Numbered from the stretch's first letter, positions 44,618 through 53,110 are shown. The stretch is 64,000 nt of DNA from Streptomyces sp. CB02959 (GCF_002803155.1 NZ_NNBP01000014.1:152429-216428), one strand, 5' to 3'. Notes: generated by a model from the letters alone, not told the origin. A program made the numbers and translations.

Positions 44618-44705
44618 CGCTAAATATATTCAACCTGGACTGTCAATATTGCCTTGATCAATTGAGCCTGTTGGTTGACCAAGTAAGAAAGTGAAGCGGT
44701 TGCAC
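44618..44705. promoter_or_regulatory. AT-rich divergent promoter with clustered palindromes
   Basis: The stretch is markedly AT-rich for this genome. It contains TAAATATATT, the palindromes CAATATTG (44644-44651), TTGATCAA (44654-44661) and CAATTG (44659-44664), and TTGGT-TG-ACCAA (44671-44682). It lies between the exporter leader ORF and the monooxygenase gene. The density of TTGA/TCAA motifs suggests a dimeric repressor operator. Confidence 0.55.
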
Positions 44706-44861
44706 TTTTGCGTCTGTTCCACTTATGGTGGAAGGGCGGGCGGATCGGCGCGACCGACCGCGAGAGCGCTCGGCACGTGCCCCACATGTGCTCCGGGCGA
44801 GCCCCACTCCCCGCGCACTCCCGAAGGCTCCCGGCGAGCATCCACGGAAAGGGACCCCACC

Positions 44862-46076
44862 ATGAAGAGCCAACCCCGCATCGCGATCATCGGCGGCGGG
44901 CCGGCCGGCCTGATGTGCGCGCGGATCCTGCAGCGGCACGGCATCGAACCGACCGTCTACGACGCGGACGCCGCCGTCGACTCCCGTGACCCCGGCGGCA
45001 CGCTCGACCTGCACGCCGACTCCGGTCAGATCGCCCTGGAAGACGCCGGACTGATGGCCGCCTTCACCGCGTCGGCCCGCGCCGAAGGGCAGGCCAAGAG
45101 CCGCCGCGACCAGCACGGCGCCGTCCTCGCCGAGTTCGTCCCCGACGCGGGTGACGCGGCCGCCCCCGAGATCGACCGCGGCCGGCTGCGCGTCCTGCTC
45201 CACGACAGCCTGCGGCCGGGCACCGTCCGATGGGGACACGAGCTCCTCCGGACGACCCCGGTCGGCGGCGGCGTGCACCGCCTCGCTTTCGCCAACGGCA
45301 CCGGCGCCGAAGCGGACCTCGTCATCGGCGCCGACGGCGCATGGTCCCAGGTGCGCCCCCGGCTCACCGACGCCGCGCCGCACTACCTGGGCGTCGCCTT
45401 CCTCGACGTCCGCTTCGACGACGTCGACACCCGGCACCCCGCCGTCGCCGCGCTCGTCGGCGACGGGCACCTGTTCGCCGCCGACGGCGACGGTCGCGCT
45501 GTGATCGTCCAGCGCAACAGCAACGGCGTGGTCCGCGGCTACGTGGCGTTCCGCGCCGAGCCCGACTGGCACGTCGGGGCCGACCTGGACCTCGCCGACC
45601 GGGCCGCCGTCCGCTCCCACCTCCTACGGGAGTTCAGCGGCTGGTCCACGGACCTGCACCCGCTGCTCACCGACACCGACGGCGACTACATACCCCGCTC
45701 CTTCTGGGCCCTGCCCGCACCGCTGACCTGGGACCACGTCCCCGGCATCACCCTGATCGGCGACGCCGCCCACCTCATGGCGCCGTTCGGCGGCCACGGC
45801 GCCAACCTCGCCCTGCTCGACGGTGCGGAACTCGCGCACGCCCTCGCCGAGGAAGCCACCGTCGACGACGCGATCGCGCGTTACGAGGCGACGATGTTCG
45901 CCCGCTCCGGAGAGCTCGCCGCGGGGGCGAACGAAGGACTCAGGCGGTTCTTCGCCACCACCTCGCCGGATGCGCCGCACCTTCCCCCGGACCACGCGCA
46001 GGAGCACGAGAACTACCTGGCCAGGGCGGCGGAATACCGACGCCGACGGGCGGGGGAAGCGCGGATCGAGCGCTGA
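44862..46076 (+). CDS. FAD-dependent monooxygenase, TetX-like
   Basis: ATG 44862 follows GGAAAGGGA, giving 404 residues. The protein has the FAD Rossmann motif IAIIGGGPAGLMCARILQRHG, the DG motif region GADGAWSQVRP and the second FAD motif LIGDAAHLMAPFGGHGANLAL. This last motif and the overall layout match the TetX and group A aromatic hydroxylase family. TetX hydroxylates and inactivates tetracyclines, but many relatives act on other phenols. Divergent pairing with a drug-efflux-type MFS gene supports a resistance or tailoring role. Confidence 0.88.
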   Translation: MKSQPRIAIIGGGPAGLMCARILQRHGIEPTVYDADAAVDSRDPGGTLDLHADSGQIALEDAGLMAAFTASARAEGQAKSRRDQHGAVLAEFVPDAGDAAAPEIDRGRLRVLLHDSLRPGTVRWGHELLRTTPVGGGVHRLAFANGTGAEADLVIGADGAWSQVRPRLTDAAPHYLGVAFLDVRFDDVDTRHPAVAALVGDGHLFAADGDGRAVIVQRNSNGVVRGYVAFRAEPDWHVGADLDLADRAAVRSHLLREFSGWSTDLHPLLTDTDGDYIPRSFWALPAPLTWDHVPGITLIGDAAHLMAPFGGHGANLALLDGAELAHALAEEATVDDAIARYEATMFARSGELAAGANEGLRRFFATTSPDAPHLPPDHAQEHENYLARAAEYRRRRAGEARIER

Positions 46077-46248
46077 GCGACCATGGTGACGCACCCGCGC
46101 ACGCGGTCAACTTCCTTGCGTCACCGTCGGATTGGGCGGATCGACACGCAACTGCCCGCTGCCGTCGGCGGAGTGCCGCCCGTCGATCGAGCTGCGGGCC
46201 CAGTGGGCCACGGGCACGGGACGGCCGCGGGCACCGAACCCACCCGGA

Positions 46249-46866
46249 TCACTTCCCGGCGGGCTCGTCGTGGTGCGCCGGCCATCCGTGTTCGAGCAGG
46301 TCGAAGGCACGCCTGATGGCGGCTTCGGGGTCGGGGCTGCCGTGGCCGAGGTCGCGGGCCTCCAGGGCGAAGCGGGCGAGTGCCCGGCAGAGCGGGTCGT
46401 CGGCGGGCGCACCACTCTCGTCGGCGATCGCGGCCGCCAGGTCGATCTCGTGCTGCAACCACATGCGGCGGGCGTAGTCGCGCAGCGCCGGGGTCTGGTC
46501 CACGAGCTCCAGGAACCGGGTGAAGTCCGGATCGGCGTTCGCCCCCTTGGGGAGCCGGGCGCGCAGGACGTGGTCGCGCAGGGCGCCCGGGATGGACAGC
46601 CCGGCCGGGCGGTGCCGCACCGCGGCGAGCAGGGCGGCCCTGATCGCGTCGCCCTCGTCGAAGACGAGCGCCTCCTTGCTCGGGAAGTGCTTGAACAGCG
46701 TGGTGGTCGACACGTCGGCGGCCTCGGCGACGTCCCGGATGCCGACCTGGTCGTAACCGTGCTCCAGGAAGAGCCGCAGGGCGGCGTCGGCCAGCGCCTT
46801 CCGCGTGGCGGCCTTCTTGCGCTCGCGTCGCCCCAGCGGCGCGCGTTCACCCGTGGCATCGGTCAT
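46249..46866 (-). CDS. TetR family regulator, probably from a leaderless transcript
   Basis: The 205-residue protein begins MTDATGERAPLGRRERKKAA and has a TetR helix-turn-helix (IRDVAEAADVSTTTLFKHFP). A C-terminal ligand domain follows. No ribosome site precedes ATG 46866. Instead TATGAT (minus strand, 46878-46873) is six bases upstream, as expected for leaderless mRNA. An inverted repeat CGGTC-GGGGT-GACCG (46879-46893) lies against this -10 and may be its own operator. It is convergent with the monooxygenase gene and may control the monooxygenase/exporter pair. Confidence 0.85.
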   Translation of the reverse strand: MTDATGERAPLGRRERKKAATRKALADAALRLFLEHGYDQVGIRDVAEAADVSTTTLFKHFPSKEALVFDEGDAIRAALLAAVRHRPAGLSIPGALRDHVLRARLPKGANADPDFTRFLELVDQTPALRDYARRMWLQHEIDLAAAIADESGAPADDPLCRALARFALEARDLGHGSPDPEAAIRRAFDLLEHGWPAHHDEPAGK

Positions 46867-46994
46867 GGCGCCATCATACGGTCGGGGTGACCGGCACAAA
46901 AAGTTGCACGAATCAACCCACTGTCCGCTCGTCCGGGCGGGGCGGTTCCGGAGCGCGGCGCGGACCGGGGCGGGGGACTCCCGCGCCGTGCACC

Positions 46995-47531
46995 TCACAC
47001 GCCGAGAACCAGCGGCTCACGGGGGACCCCCGAGCGGAGCAGGGCCCGCAGCGGCGTGGCGAGATCACGGGGAGAGAACAGATCGGGACCGCGACAGGCG
47101 GCGATCTCCGCCGGACGCCACCACTTCAGGCCGTCGATGTGCTCCGCCGCCAGCTCCGCGGCGGTCAGTGCGCCACTCGGCGCGAACCAGGCGGTCCGCA
47201 CCAGGAAGTAGTCGTTGACCACGCCGTCGTACCCCACCGCGTAACCGGGACCGACGACTTCCTGGTGCCACACGTGCGGCGGGTCGTGCGCCACCACGAG
47301 GCCCACTTCCTCGCGCAGTTCCCGGCGCAGCGCGGCCAGCGGCCCCTCGTGCCGCTCGATCCCGCCGCCGGGAGCCGCCCAGACCGCCGTTCCGGTCTCC
47401 TGGACCAGGTGTCTGCACAGCAGGATGCGCTCGGCTTCGTCGAGCACGAGCGCGCGGACGGCGTGACGCAGCCGCAACGGAGGCACCGGGCCACGTCCGG
47501 CGCGGTCAGCGGTGCCCGGTGTCGATGACAC
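46995..47531 (-). CDS. Nudix hydrolase
   Basis: The 178-residue protein has a complete Nudix box (GGGIERHEGPLAALRRELRE followed by EVGL) and binds a nucleoside-diphosphate-linked compound through divalent metal. GTG 47531 overlaps the 3' end of the preceding VOC gene by 26 nt. GTG 47486 (VPPLRLRHAVRALVLDE) is a shorter alternative without overlap. Substrate not deducible. Confidence 0.88.
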   Translation of the reverse strand: MSSTPGTADRAGRGPVPPLRLRHAVRALVLDEAERILLCRHLVQETGTAVWAAPGGGIERHEGPLAALRRELREEVGLVVAHDPPHVWHQEVVGPGYAVGYDGVVNDYFLVRTAWFAPSGALTAAELAAEHIDGLKWWRPAEIAACRGPDLFSPRDLATPLRALLRSGVPREPLVLGV

Positions 47532-47874
47532 AGAAGCGGTTGCCGTCGGGGTCGGCGAGCACGACGAAGTCGGCGTCGTCCGGATAGCTGTCCCAGTCGA
47601 CGCGCCGGGCGCCCAGGGACACCAGGCGCTCGACCTCGGCGGCCTGATCGGCCGCGTCCCCGGCGTACAGATCGAGGTGGACCCGCGGACGTTCCTGGAC
47701 GGGCGAGGCGCTCAGGCCGAGGGACAGTTGCACCCCGGCCCCGTCCTCCGGCACCAGAACCACCCAGTCGTCTGCCATCTCCTCGCGCGGGACGTACCCC
47801 AGGGCAGCCGACCAGAACGCCGCCGCACGGGGTACGTCCGCGACACCCAGCACCACGGATCCGACTTTCAGCAT
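47506..47874 (-). CDS. VOC family protein
   Basis: The 122-residue single-domain VOC protein starts MLKVGSVVLGVADVPRAAAF and ends VVLADPDGNRFCVIDTGHR, both hallmarks of the glyoxalase/bleomycin-resistance fold. Two half-modules are visible around residues 1-60 and 70-122. It overlaps the Nudix gene and diverges from a second VOC gene. A role in binding or detoxifying a small molecule is likely. Confidence 0.85.
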   Translation of the reverse strand: MLKVGSVVLGVADVPRAAAFWSAALGYVPREEMADDWVVLVPEDGAGVQLSLGLSASPVQERPRVHLDLYAGDAADQAAEVERLVSLGARRVDWDSYPDDADFVVLADPDGNRFCVIDTGHR

Positions 47875-47965
47875 GCGCCGATTCTGCCGGATGGCGGCCC
47901 GCGGGTCACGGGCGCGCACCTGGTGCCTCCGCCGCCGCGGCCGCCGCTTGCGGCACAGTGGCGGC

Positions 47966-48403
47966 ATGACCACCGACGACAGCGGCCGGTTGGCCCGGGC
48001 CCGCGTGGCGACCAGGCTGCCGGCGCAGGACCTCGACCGGGCACGGCGTTTCTACTCCGAGCGGCTCGGCTTGGAGCCCGTCGACGAACGGCCCGGCGGG
48101 CTGCTGTACCGCTGCGGGGGTGCGGAGTTCCAACTGTTCCGGTCCGCGGGTGCCTCGCCCGGAACCTTCACCCAGATGTCGTGGCAGGTCGACGACATCG
48201 AGGCGGTCGTGGCCGAACTCAAGCGGCGCGGCGTGGTGTTCGAGGACGTCGAGCTGCCCGCCGTGTACGGCGGCGGCCGGAGCGAGGGCGGGATCGTCGA
48301 GGTCCAGGGGCACTACGCGGGTTCGGGTGCCCGGGCGGACCGTGGTGCCTGGTTCCGCGACAGCGAGGGGAACCTGCTCGCCATCGGCCAGCCGGTGTTC
48401 TGA
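47966..48403 (+). CDS. VOC family protein
   Basis: The 145-residue protein starts at ATG 47966 (MTTDDSGRLARARVATRLPA). It has the VOC pattern DLDRARRFYSERLGLEPVDE and the terminal WFRDSEGNLLAIGQPVF with the usual Glu ligand. Its start is 91 bp from the divergent VOC gene at 47506-47874. The two differ clearly in sequence, so this is not a recent duplication. Confidence 0.85.
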   Translation: MTTDDSGRLARARVATRLPAQDLDRARRFYSERLGLEPVDERPGGLLYRCGGAEFQLFRSAGASPGTFTQMSWQVDDIEAVVAELKRRGVVFEDVELPAVYGGGRSEGGIVEVQGHYAGSGARADRGAWFRDSEGNLLAIGQPVF

Positions 48404-48498
48404 AGCGGGGCGCCGGATGCCCGGACCGGCCAACGGCCCCTCCGACCACGGGTGCCGGGGGAGGCCGATGGCGGTGTCGACTGTCCGAACTCGTCCGG

Positions 48499-48657
48499 CT
48501 AACGGTTCTGCGCCCACCACACCACGAAGCCGATGACCGCGGTGCCGCACGCGTAGGACGCGCCGCGCAGGAAGTTGGTGGCCACGAGCCGGCCGTACCG
48601 GCGCCATGGGTTCGGGAAACGGCGGGTGGTCTGCGGACGGCCCTCCATGGTCTGCAT
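48499..48657 (-). CDS. 52-residue small membrane protein
   Basis: ATG 48657 follows GAGAGGGG with 7-nt spacing. The product starts MQTMEGRPQTTRRFPNPWRR and has a basic, aromatic N-terminus and one membrane helix (GASYACGTAVIGFVVWWAQNR) ending at TAG 48501-48499. It has the codon pattern of a real gene but no recognised family. Confidence 0.55.
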   Translation of the reverse strand: MQTMEGRPQTTRRFPNPWRRYGRLVATNFLRGASYACGTAVIGFVVWWAQNR

Positions 48658-49140
48658 CGGGAGCCCCTCTCGTGAACGCGGAGAACAGCGGCGGTTCCAC
48701 GTGGGGAGCCCCGATCGGGCGGCGTCGGCCGCCGCACTGCCGGGCCGGGGCTCCCTTGCGTTGAGTAAAAGCTTACGAGGTTGTGCGCTTGTGAACGTGT
48801 CGTTCTCCCGGCGCGTCCCGATGGGATTTGCCGATCGGCTCGTGAAACGGCCCGGATCCTGAGCGCGGTGGCGGAGGCGCCAGGCGGAGCGGGGAACCCG
48901 TGGCAGGCGCGAGCCGCATCCGCGGGCGCGTGCCGGCTCCGGGGAAACGGAGTGATGTCGACGCCAACTCCTACCGTTTCAGCCGGACTTGGCGGCACAG
49001 GCCCGCCCGCGGGCCGTGCTCGTCCTGGCCGTGGCCTGGCCTCCTCCGGGTCCTGCCCGGGTCCCGTGCCGGTCTCGTCCCGGGGCTCGTTCGGGATGGG
49101 GCGTCCGATCGCGTCCCCGGCCTGCACGCCGGGGAGGAGG
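48658..49140. other. 483-bp region without a supported gene
   Basis: Frames here lack ribosome sites and convincing composition. An AT-richer stretch near 48765-48785 (GAGTAAAAGCTTACGAGG) could be the promoter of the small membrane protein gene to its left. The rest appears non-coding. Confidence 0.45.
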
Positions 49141-49794
49141 TCAGCTCTGTGGGCCGTCCGGTCCGGGCTCCGCCTGCACGCCGGATGCCGTGGTCGCGTG
49201 CGCGGGGCCGGTGAGGGCGTGGATCACCTGCGGGACCAGGTCCTGGGTGTGGTGCGCGGTGCCGTGGATGAGCCGCTGAGCGGTCAGGCCCTCGAAGAGG
49301 GCGACGAGCAGTCGGGTCAGGCCGTCGGTGGGGACGACCGGCCGGGAGCCGGTCCGGGCGAGTGCCGCGGTCAGCACCTCGGTCAGGCCCTGCGTGAGGC
49401 GCTCCTCGTGGACCGCGAGCTGCTCGGCGACGACCGGGTGGCGCGCCGCGTGCAGGGTGAACTCCATGGACACCAGGAACCATTGCCGCTCCTCCTGGGT
49501 GCGGCAGGCGATCCGCTCCTGGAGCTGGACGAGGGGGTGCTTGCCCGGCTCCGGGCGGGACGTCGCGTCTTCGAGCTCCGTCAGCAGGCGGTCGGTGTGG
49601 GTGTCGTAGAGGGTGAGGAAGAGCTCTTCCTTGTCGCGGTAGTTGGAGTAGAAGGCGCCGCGGGTCAGACCTGCGCGCTCGACGATGTCGCTGATCGAGG
49701 TGGCGTGGAAGCCCTTCTCGGTGAACAGGACCCAGGCGCTCTCGGTGAGGGCGGCGCGGGTGAGCGGGCGGCGCTTGGTCGGTGACTTGGGCAC
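49141..49794 (-). CDS. TetR family transcriptional regulator
   Basis: GTG 49794 opens 217 residues with a TetR DNA-binding domain (LTESAWVLFTEKGFHATSIS and AGLTRGAFYSNYRDKEELF) of the AcrR/KstR-like type and a long ligand domain. It follows the 3-hydroxyacyl-CoA dehydrogenase remnant by 42 nt on the same strand. It may have controlled the deleted acetoacetate-related genes. Confidence 0.88.
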   Translation of the reverse strand: MPKSPTKRRPLTRAALTESAWVLFTEKGFHATSISDIVERAGLTRGAFYSNYRDKEELFLTLYDTHTDRLLTELEDATSRPEPGKHPLVQLQERIACRTQEERQWFLVSMEFTLHAARHPVVAEQLAVHEERLTQGLTEVLTAALARTGSRPVVPTDGLTRLLVALFEGLTAQRLIHGTAHHTQDLVPQVIHALTGPAHATTASGVQAEPGPDGPQS

Positions 49795-49836
49795 GGCGGG
49801 TCCTTCGGTGCTGCCTGGGGCGGCGATCGATCGAGG

Positions 49837-50150
49837 TCAGTCCCGTTCAGCGTAGTCGTCGTAGAAGCCGTGTCCGGTCTTCACGCCCAGGCGTCCGGCG
49901 TCGACGTGGCGCTGGAGCAGTTCGCGGGGGCCGGCGGGCAGCGCGGGGTTCTCCGCCGCGTAGTGGTTCTCGATGTCCAGCACGACGTCCAGGCCGACGC
50001 TGTCCATCGCCCGGAAGGGCCCGGCGGCCAGGCCGGTGTTGATCCGCCACATCGCGTCGACGTCCTGCGGAGTGGACACGCCCTCGGCGACGACGGCCAG
50101 CGACTCGCGCTTGATGGCGGCCCAGATGCGGTTGAAGACGAAGCCGATAC
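49837..50150 (-). pseudogene. 3-hydroxyacyl-CoA dehydrogenase, C-terminal domain only
   Basis: The reading frame encodes GIGFVFNRIWAAIKRESLAV, then STPQDVDAMWRINTGLAAGP and RLGVKTGHGFYDDYAERD, the complete C-terminal dimerisation domain of the 3-hydroxyacyl-CoA dehydrogenase family. The NAD-binding Rossmann domain of about 190 residues is absent. Homology stops abruptly at about 50150, exactly where the opposite-strand acetoacetate decarboxylase homology begins. It is a 5'-truncated relic. Confidence 0.8.
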
Positions 50151-50612
50151 CTGCACGCCATGCATCTGGATCACTTCGGGGCCACCGCCGCCGGCCGCGA
50201 GCTCAGCGCGTATCCGAAGACCGTCGGCAGCCCGGCGCTGTTCGTGGACCACGGTGCCCTGGTCGGCACCCTGGACTACGGCACCCAGCGCGTGGCCACG
50301 GCGACCATGGCCTACAAGTGGGAGCCCCTCGACCTGGAGCAGGCCCGCGAGCAGATCGCCGTGCCCACCTACGCCGTCAAGATCATCCCGGGCTACGCGG
50401 GCGAACAGCGGCTCTGCGACCTGGTCCGCACCCGGATCACCGATGTCACGGTCAAGGGGGCCTGGACCGGCCCGGCCCGCCTACGGCTCTTCGCCCACGC
50501 CATGGCGCCGCTGGCCGACCTCCCCGTCCGGGAGATCGTCTCGGCGAGCCACATCCTCACCGACCTCACGCTGGCCCCCGTGCGCCCCGTCCACGACTAC
50601 CTCGCCCGCTGA
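50150..50612 (+). pseudogene. adc: acetoacetate decarboxylase, 5'-truncated
   Basis: From about 50152 the frame closely matches the last 60% of clostridial Adc: GRELSAYPK, FVDHGALVGTLDYG, VATATMAYKWEPLD, ITDVTVKGAWTGPARLRLF, APLADLPVREIVSASHIL. The Schiff-base lysine site is kept (SAYPK, residue 20 counted from ATG 50160), while the neighbouring lysine of clostridial Adc is Thr. The first 90-100 residues are missing. ATG 50160 could start a truncated protein, but no ribosome site precedes it. Confidence 0.8.
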
Positions 50613-50698
50613 GCGGGCGGGCGGTCACCGGCCGAGCGGGCGGCCGGTGCGGATCCTGCGGGGGCCCCGGGCGGGTGAGGTGCCCGCTCGCGAACGTC

Positions 50699-51088
50699 TC
50701 ACCCGCGACGGCGACTGCGGCCGCGGCCGCCGTCCCCGCTGTCGCCGTGGGGATCGCTGTCGCGCTGGGCCAGGAGCGCGGGGAGGAGGCCGGGGAAGAC
50801 CTGGTCGAACTCCTCCAGGCGCAGGGCGTTCATGCGGGAGGTGCCGGCGTAGTACTGGCGGATCAGGCCCGCCTCGCGGAGCACGTGGAAGTGGTGGGTG
50901 GCGGTGGATTTGCTCACCGGCAGGTCGAGCGTGCCGCAGGCGAGGTCCCGATGGGCGGCGTGGAGCTGGCTGACGATGCGGCGGCGCACCGGATCGACCA
51001 GCGCCTCCAGCACCTGCTGGAGGGTGATGGTGCTGATGTCCGGGTGCGGCGGGGTGCGTTCCCTGCCGGCTCGCTCTGCTGCCGTCAT
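50699..51088 (-). CDS. ArsR-type winged-helix regulator
   Basis: ATG 51088 is preferred for the GGGAGG upstream (129 residues); ATG 51112 is possible. The winged helix includes LEALVDPVRRRIVSQLHAAH and VSKSTATHHFHVLREAGLI, the ArsR recognition helix region. A Gly/Arg-rich tail follows. It diverges from an MDR oxidoreductase gene across a conspicuous inverted repeat, which is probably its operator. Confidence 0.85.
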   Translation of the reverse strand: MTAAERAGRERTPPHPDISTITLQQVLEALVDPVRRRIVSQLHAAHRDLACGTLDLPVSKSTATHHFHVLREAGLIRQYYAGTSRMNALRLEEFDQVFPGLLPALLAQRDSDPHGDSGDGGRGRSRRRG

Positions 51089-51123
51089 CGCCTGTCGACC
51101 TCCCGCACTCATCGTACGACACT

Positions 51124-51173
51124 CATCGAACTTTGATGACCATCAAGGTTTGACAACCGTCAAAGTTTGATAG
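51124..51173. promoter_or_regulatory. inverted-repeat operator for the ArsR-type regulator
   Basis: CATCGAACTTTGATG (51124-51138) is mirrored by CGTCAAAGTTTGATAG (51158-51173), with AACTTTGA/TCAAAGTT cores. Between them lies GGTTTGACAACC. The array sits between the divergent regulator and oxidoreductase genes. Confidence 0.65.
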
Positions 51174-51250
51174 TAATCGTACTTCGAGTGGGAGTGATGC
51201 ACGGCGATGCGGCTCGGCGCCGCCGGCACTGAACGGAAGGACGATGTGCC

Positions 51251-52249
51251 ATGGCCAGAACGGTGCGGTTCCACGAACTCGGCGGGCCGGACGTGCTGCG
51301 GCTGGAGGATGTCGAGATCGGTGTACCCGGCCCCGAAGAGGTGGCCCTCCGCGTCGAGGCGATCGGCCTCAACCGCGCCGAGGTGCTGTTCCGCAGCGGC
51401 TACTACATCGAACCCGTCAAGCAGTTCCCCGCCCGGCTCGGAACGGAGGCCGCGGGCGTGGTCGAGGCCGTCGGCGCCCGCGTGACGGGGATCGAGGTCG
51501 GCCAGGCGGTCAGTGTGGTGCCGGCATTCTCGATGAACGACTACGGCGTCTACGGCGAGCGGGCGATCGTCCCCGCGGCCGCGGTCGTGCACCGGCCCGA
51601 AGGGCTCGACGCGGTCGCCGGCGCCGCGGTCTGGATGCCCTACCTGACGGCGTACGGCGCCCTGGTGGAGGTCGGTGGCATGCGTGCCGGGGACACGGTC
51701 GTGGTGACCGCGGCCTCCAGCAGCGTGGGCCTGGCCGCGATCCAGACCGCCCTGCGCGTCGGGGCGGTGCCGATCGCCACCACCCGCACCGCGGCCAAGA
51801 AGGACGCCCTGCTCGCGGCCGGGGCTGCGGACGTGGTCGTCACCGACGAGGAGGACGTCGTGGCGCGCGTGCGCGGTCTGACCGGCGGCCGGGGCGCCGA
51901 GTTCGTCTTCGACGCGATCGCCGGTCCCGGTGTGCTGGACCTGGCCAGGGTGGTCGCGCCCGGCGGCACGCTCTTCGTATACGGCGCCCTGAGCGGCGAG
52001 GTGACCCCCTACCCGGGGTTCGACCTCGGGATGCCCGCCCTGAACATGCGCACGTACACCCTCTTCGAGACGACCGCCGACCCGGAACGGCTGCGCCGGG
52101 CCGAGGCGTTCGTCACCTCCGGGCTGCGGACGGGGGCCTTCAAACCCGTCGTGGACCGGGTCTTCGTCCTGGACGAGATCGCCGCGGCGCACCGCTACAT
52201 GGAGGCGGGTGCCCAGGTCGGCAAGATCGTCGTCACTGTCGACCACTGA
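51251..52249 (+). CDS. MDR-family quinone/alcohol oxidoreductase
   Basis: The 332-residue zinc-independent MDR protein starts MARTVRFHELGGPDVLRLED and has the NADPH loop VVTAASSSVGLAAIQTALRVG. It shares the GGPDVLR lead and overall layout with the oxidoreductase at 36390-37361, so both belong to the QOR-like group, but they are not close copies. The upstream operator suggests induction through the ArsR-type protein. Substrate unknown. Confidence 0.88.
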   Translation: MARTVRFHELGGPDVLRLEDVEIGVPGPEEVALRVEAIGLNRAEVLFRSGYYIEPVKQFPARLGTEAAGVVEAVGARVTGIEVGQAVSVVPAFSMNDYGVYGERAIVPAAAVVHRPEGLDAVAGAAVWMPYLTAYGALVEVGGMRAGDTVVVTAASSSVGLAAIQTALRVGAVPIATTRTAAKKDALLAAGAADVVVTDEEDVVARVRGLTGGRGAEFVFDAIAGPGVLDLARVVAPGGTLFVYGALSGEVTPYPGFDLGMPALNMRTYTLFETTADPERLRRAEAFVTSGLRTGAFKPVVDRVFVLDEIAAAHRYMEAGAQVGKIVVTVDH

Positions 52250-52459
52250 GGGCGATGCTTGTGCGGCGGTGGGGCGGTGGGGCACGGTGGCCCTGCGCGT
52301 CGTGGGCGCCGTAAACGCCGTAAACGCTGCATGTGTCCCGTCGCGCCGCTGCGGTGCTCGCCCGTTTGGCGGGACGGACTGTTGGGGCGGGGGCGGCCGG
52401 GGTACCTCGCAGGGGTCGCCGACCGCGCACCCGACCACCCCGGAATCGAAGGAACCGCC

Positions 52460-52585
52460 GTGAAGTTCGAGCCGATTTCCCTACCGACGGCGCCGGAGAC
52501 CGGGACCTCGACGTACCTCGACCGGTTCGTTCGTCCACGTCGCGGAGTGCTGCCGGTGAGCGGGGCGGAGGAGCCGTGCCGGTGA
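52460..52585 (+). CDS. 41-residue ORF coupled to the PPOX gene
   Basis: GTG 52460 follows AAGGA. The product starts VKFEPISLPTAPETGTSTYL and ends SGAEEPCR; its TGA (52583-52585) shares a base with ATG 52585 of the next gene. Its composition is protein-like but no family is recognised. Confidence 0.45.
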   Translation: MKFEPISLPTAPETGTSTYLDRFVRPRRGVLPVSGAEEPCR

Positions 52586-53007
52586 TGACGAGCGGGCGGG
52601 CCAGGCAGTGCTTCGCCGCCTCGCGGGTCGCCCGCCTCGCCACCGTCGACGCCGACGGCCGCCCGCATCTGGTGCCGGTGGTGTTCGCCTTGACGGGCGA
52701 CACCCTTGCCTTCGCGGTGGACCACAAGCCCAAGCGGACCACTGAGCTGCAGCGGCTGGCCAACATCCGGGCCCACCCCGCGGTCTGCCTCCTCGTCGAC
52801 GACTACGACGAGGACTGGGGCCGGCTGTGGTGGGCGCGGGCGGACGGTACGGCCACCGTGTTGCCGCCCGCTGACGGGGCCGGGGCGTCCGCGGCGTACG
52901 TGCGCCTGTTGGCGGCGAAGTACCGCTCGCAGTACGCCGGCCGACGACCGGAAGGGCCCGTGGTGGAAGTGGCGGTGACCCGGTGGTCCGGCTGGCACGC
53001 CACATGA
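52585..53007 (+). CDS. PPOX-class F420-dependent oxidoreductase (TIGR03668-like)
   Basis: ATG 52585, or GTG 52582, follows GGAGGAG (52567-52573), giving about 140 residues. It has the flavin/deazaflavin split-barrel motifs SRVARLATVDADGRPHLVPV, DHKPKRTTELQRLANI and DDYDEDWGRLWWARADGTA, diagnostic of the actinobacterial TIGR03668 group that uses F420. Substrate unknown. A strong terminator follows at 53075-53110. Confidence 0.85.
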   Translation: MTSGRARQCFAASRVARLATVDADGRPHLVPVVFALTGDTLAFAVDHKPKRTTELQRLANIRAHPAVCLLVDDYDEDWGRLWWARADGTATVLPPADGAGASAAYVRLLAAKYRSQYAGRRPEGPVVEVAVTRWSGWHAT

Positions 53008-53074
53008 CTGTCGGCCCCGGGCCGCGGATATGACCCGGGGCCAGGCACCGAGCAGGCCAGGCACATGAGGACAA

Positions 53075-53110
53075 CGGCGGGGCGCACCACCTGGTTGGTG
53101 CGCCCCGCCG
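53075..53110 (+). terminator. 15-bp-stem terminator after the PPOX gene
   Basis: CGGCGGGGCGCACCA pairs perfectly with TGGTGCGCCCCGCCG across a 6-nt loop. It separates the PPOX gene from the four-gene cassette that follows. Confidence 0.8.

Noticed and set aside
44695..46916. Shared GTTGCAC motif upstream of the TetX-like gene and of the TetR gene as a common operator
   Set aside because: Only seven bases are shared and the flanks differ, so chance is likely.
48773..48967. 64-residue minus-strand frame in the 48.7-49.1 kb gap
   Set aside because: Ser/Pro/Arg-rich, no ribosome site and no neighbouring operon logic.
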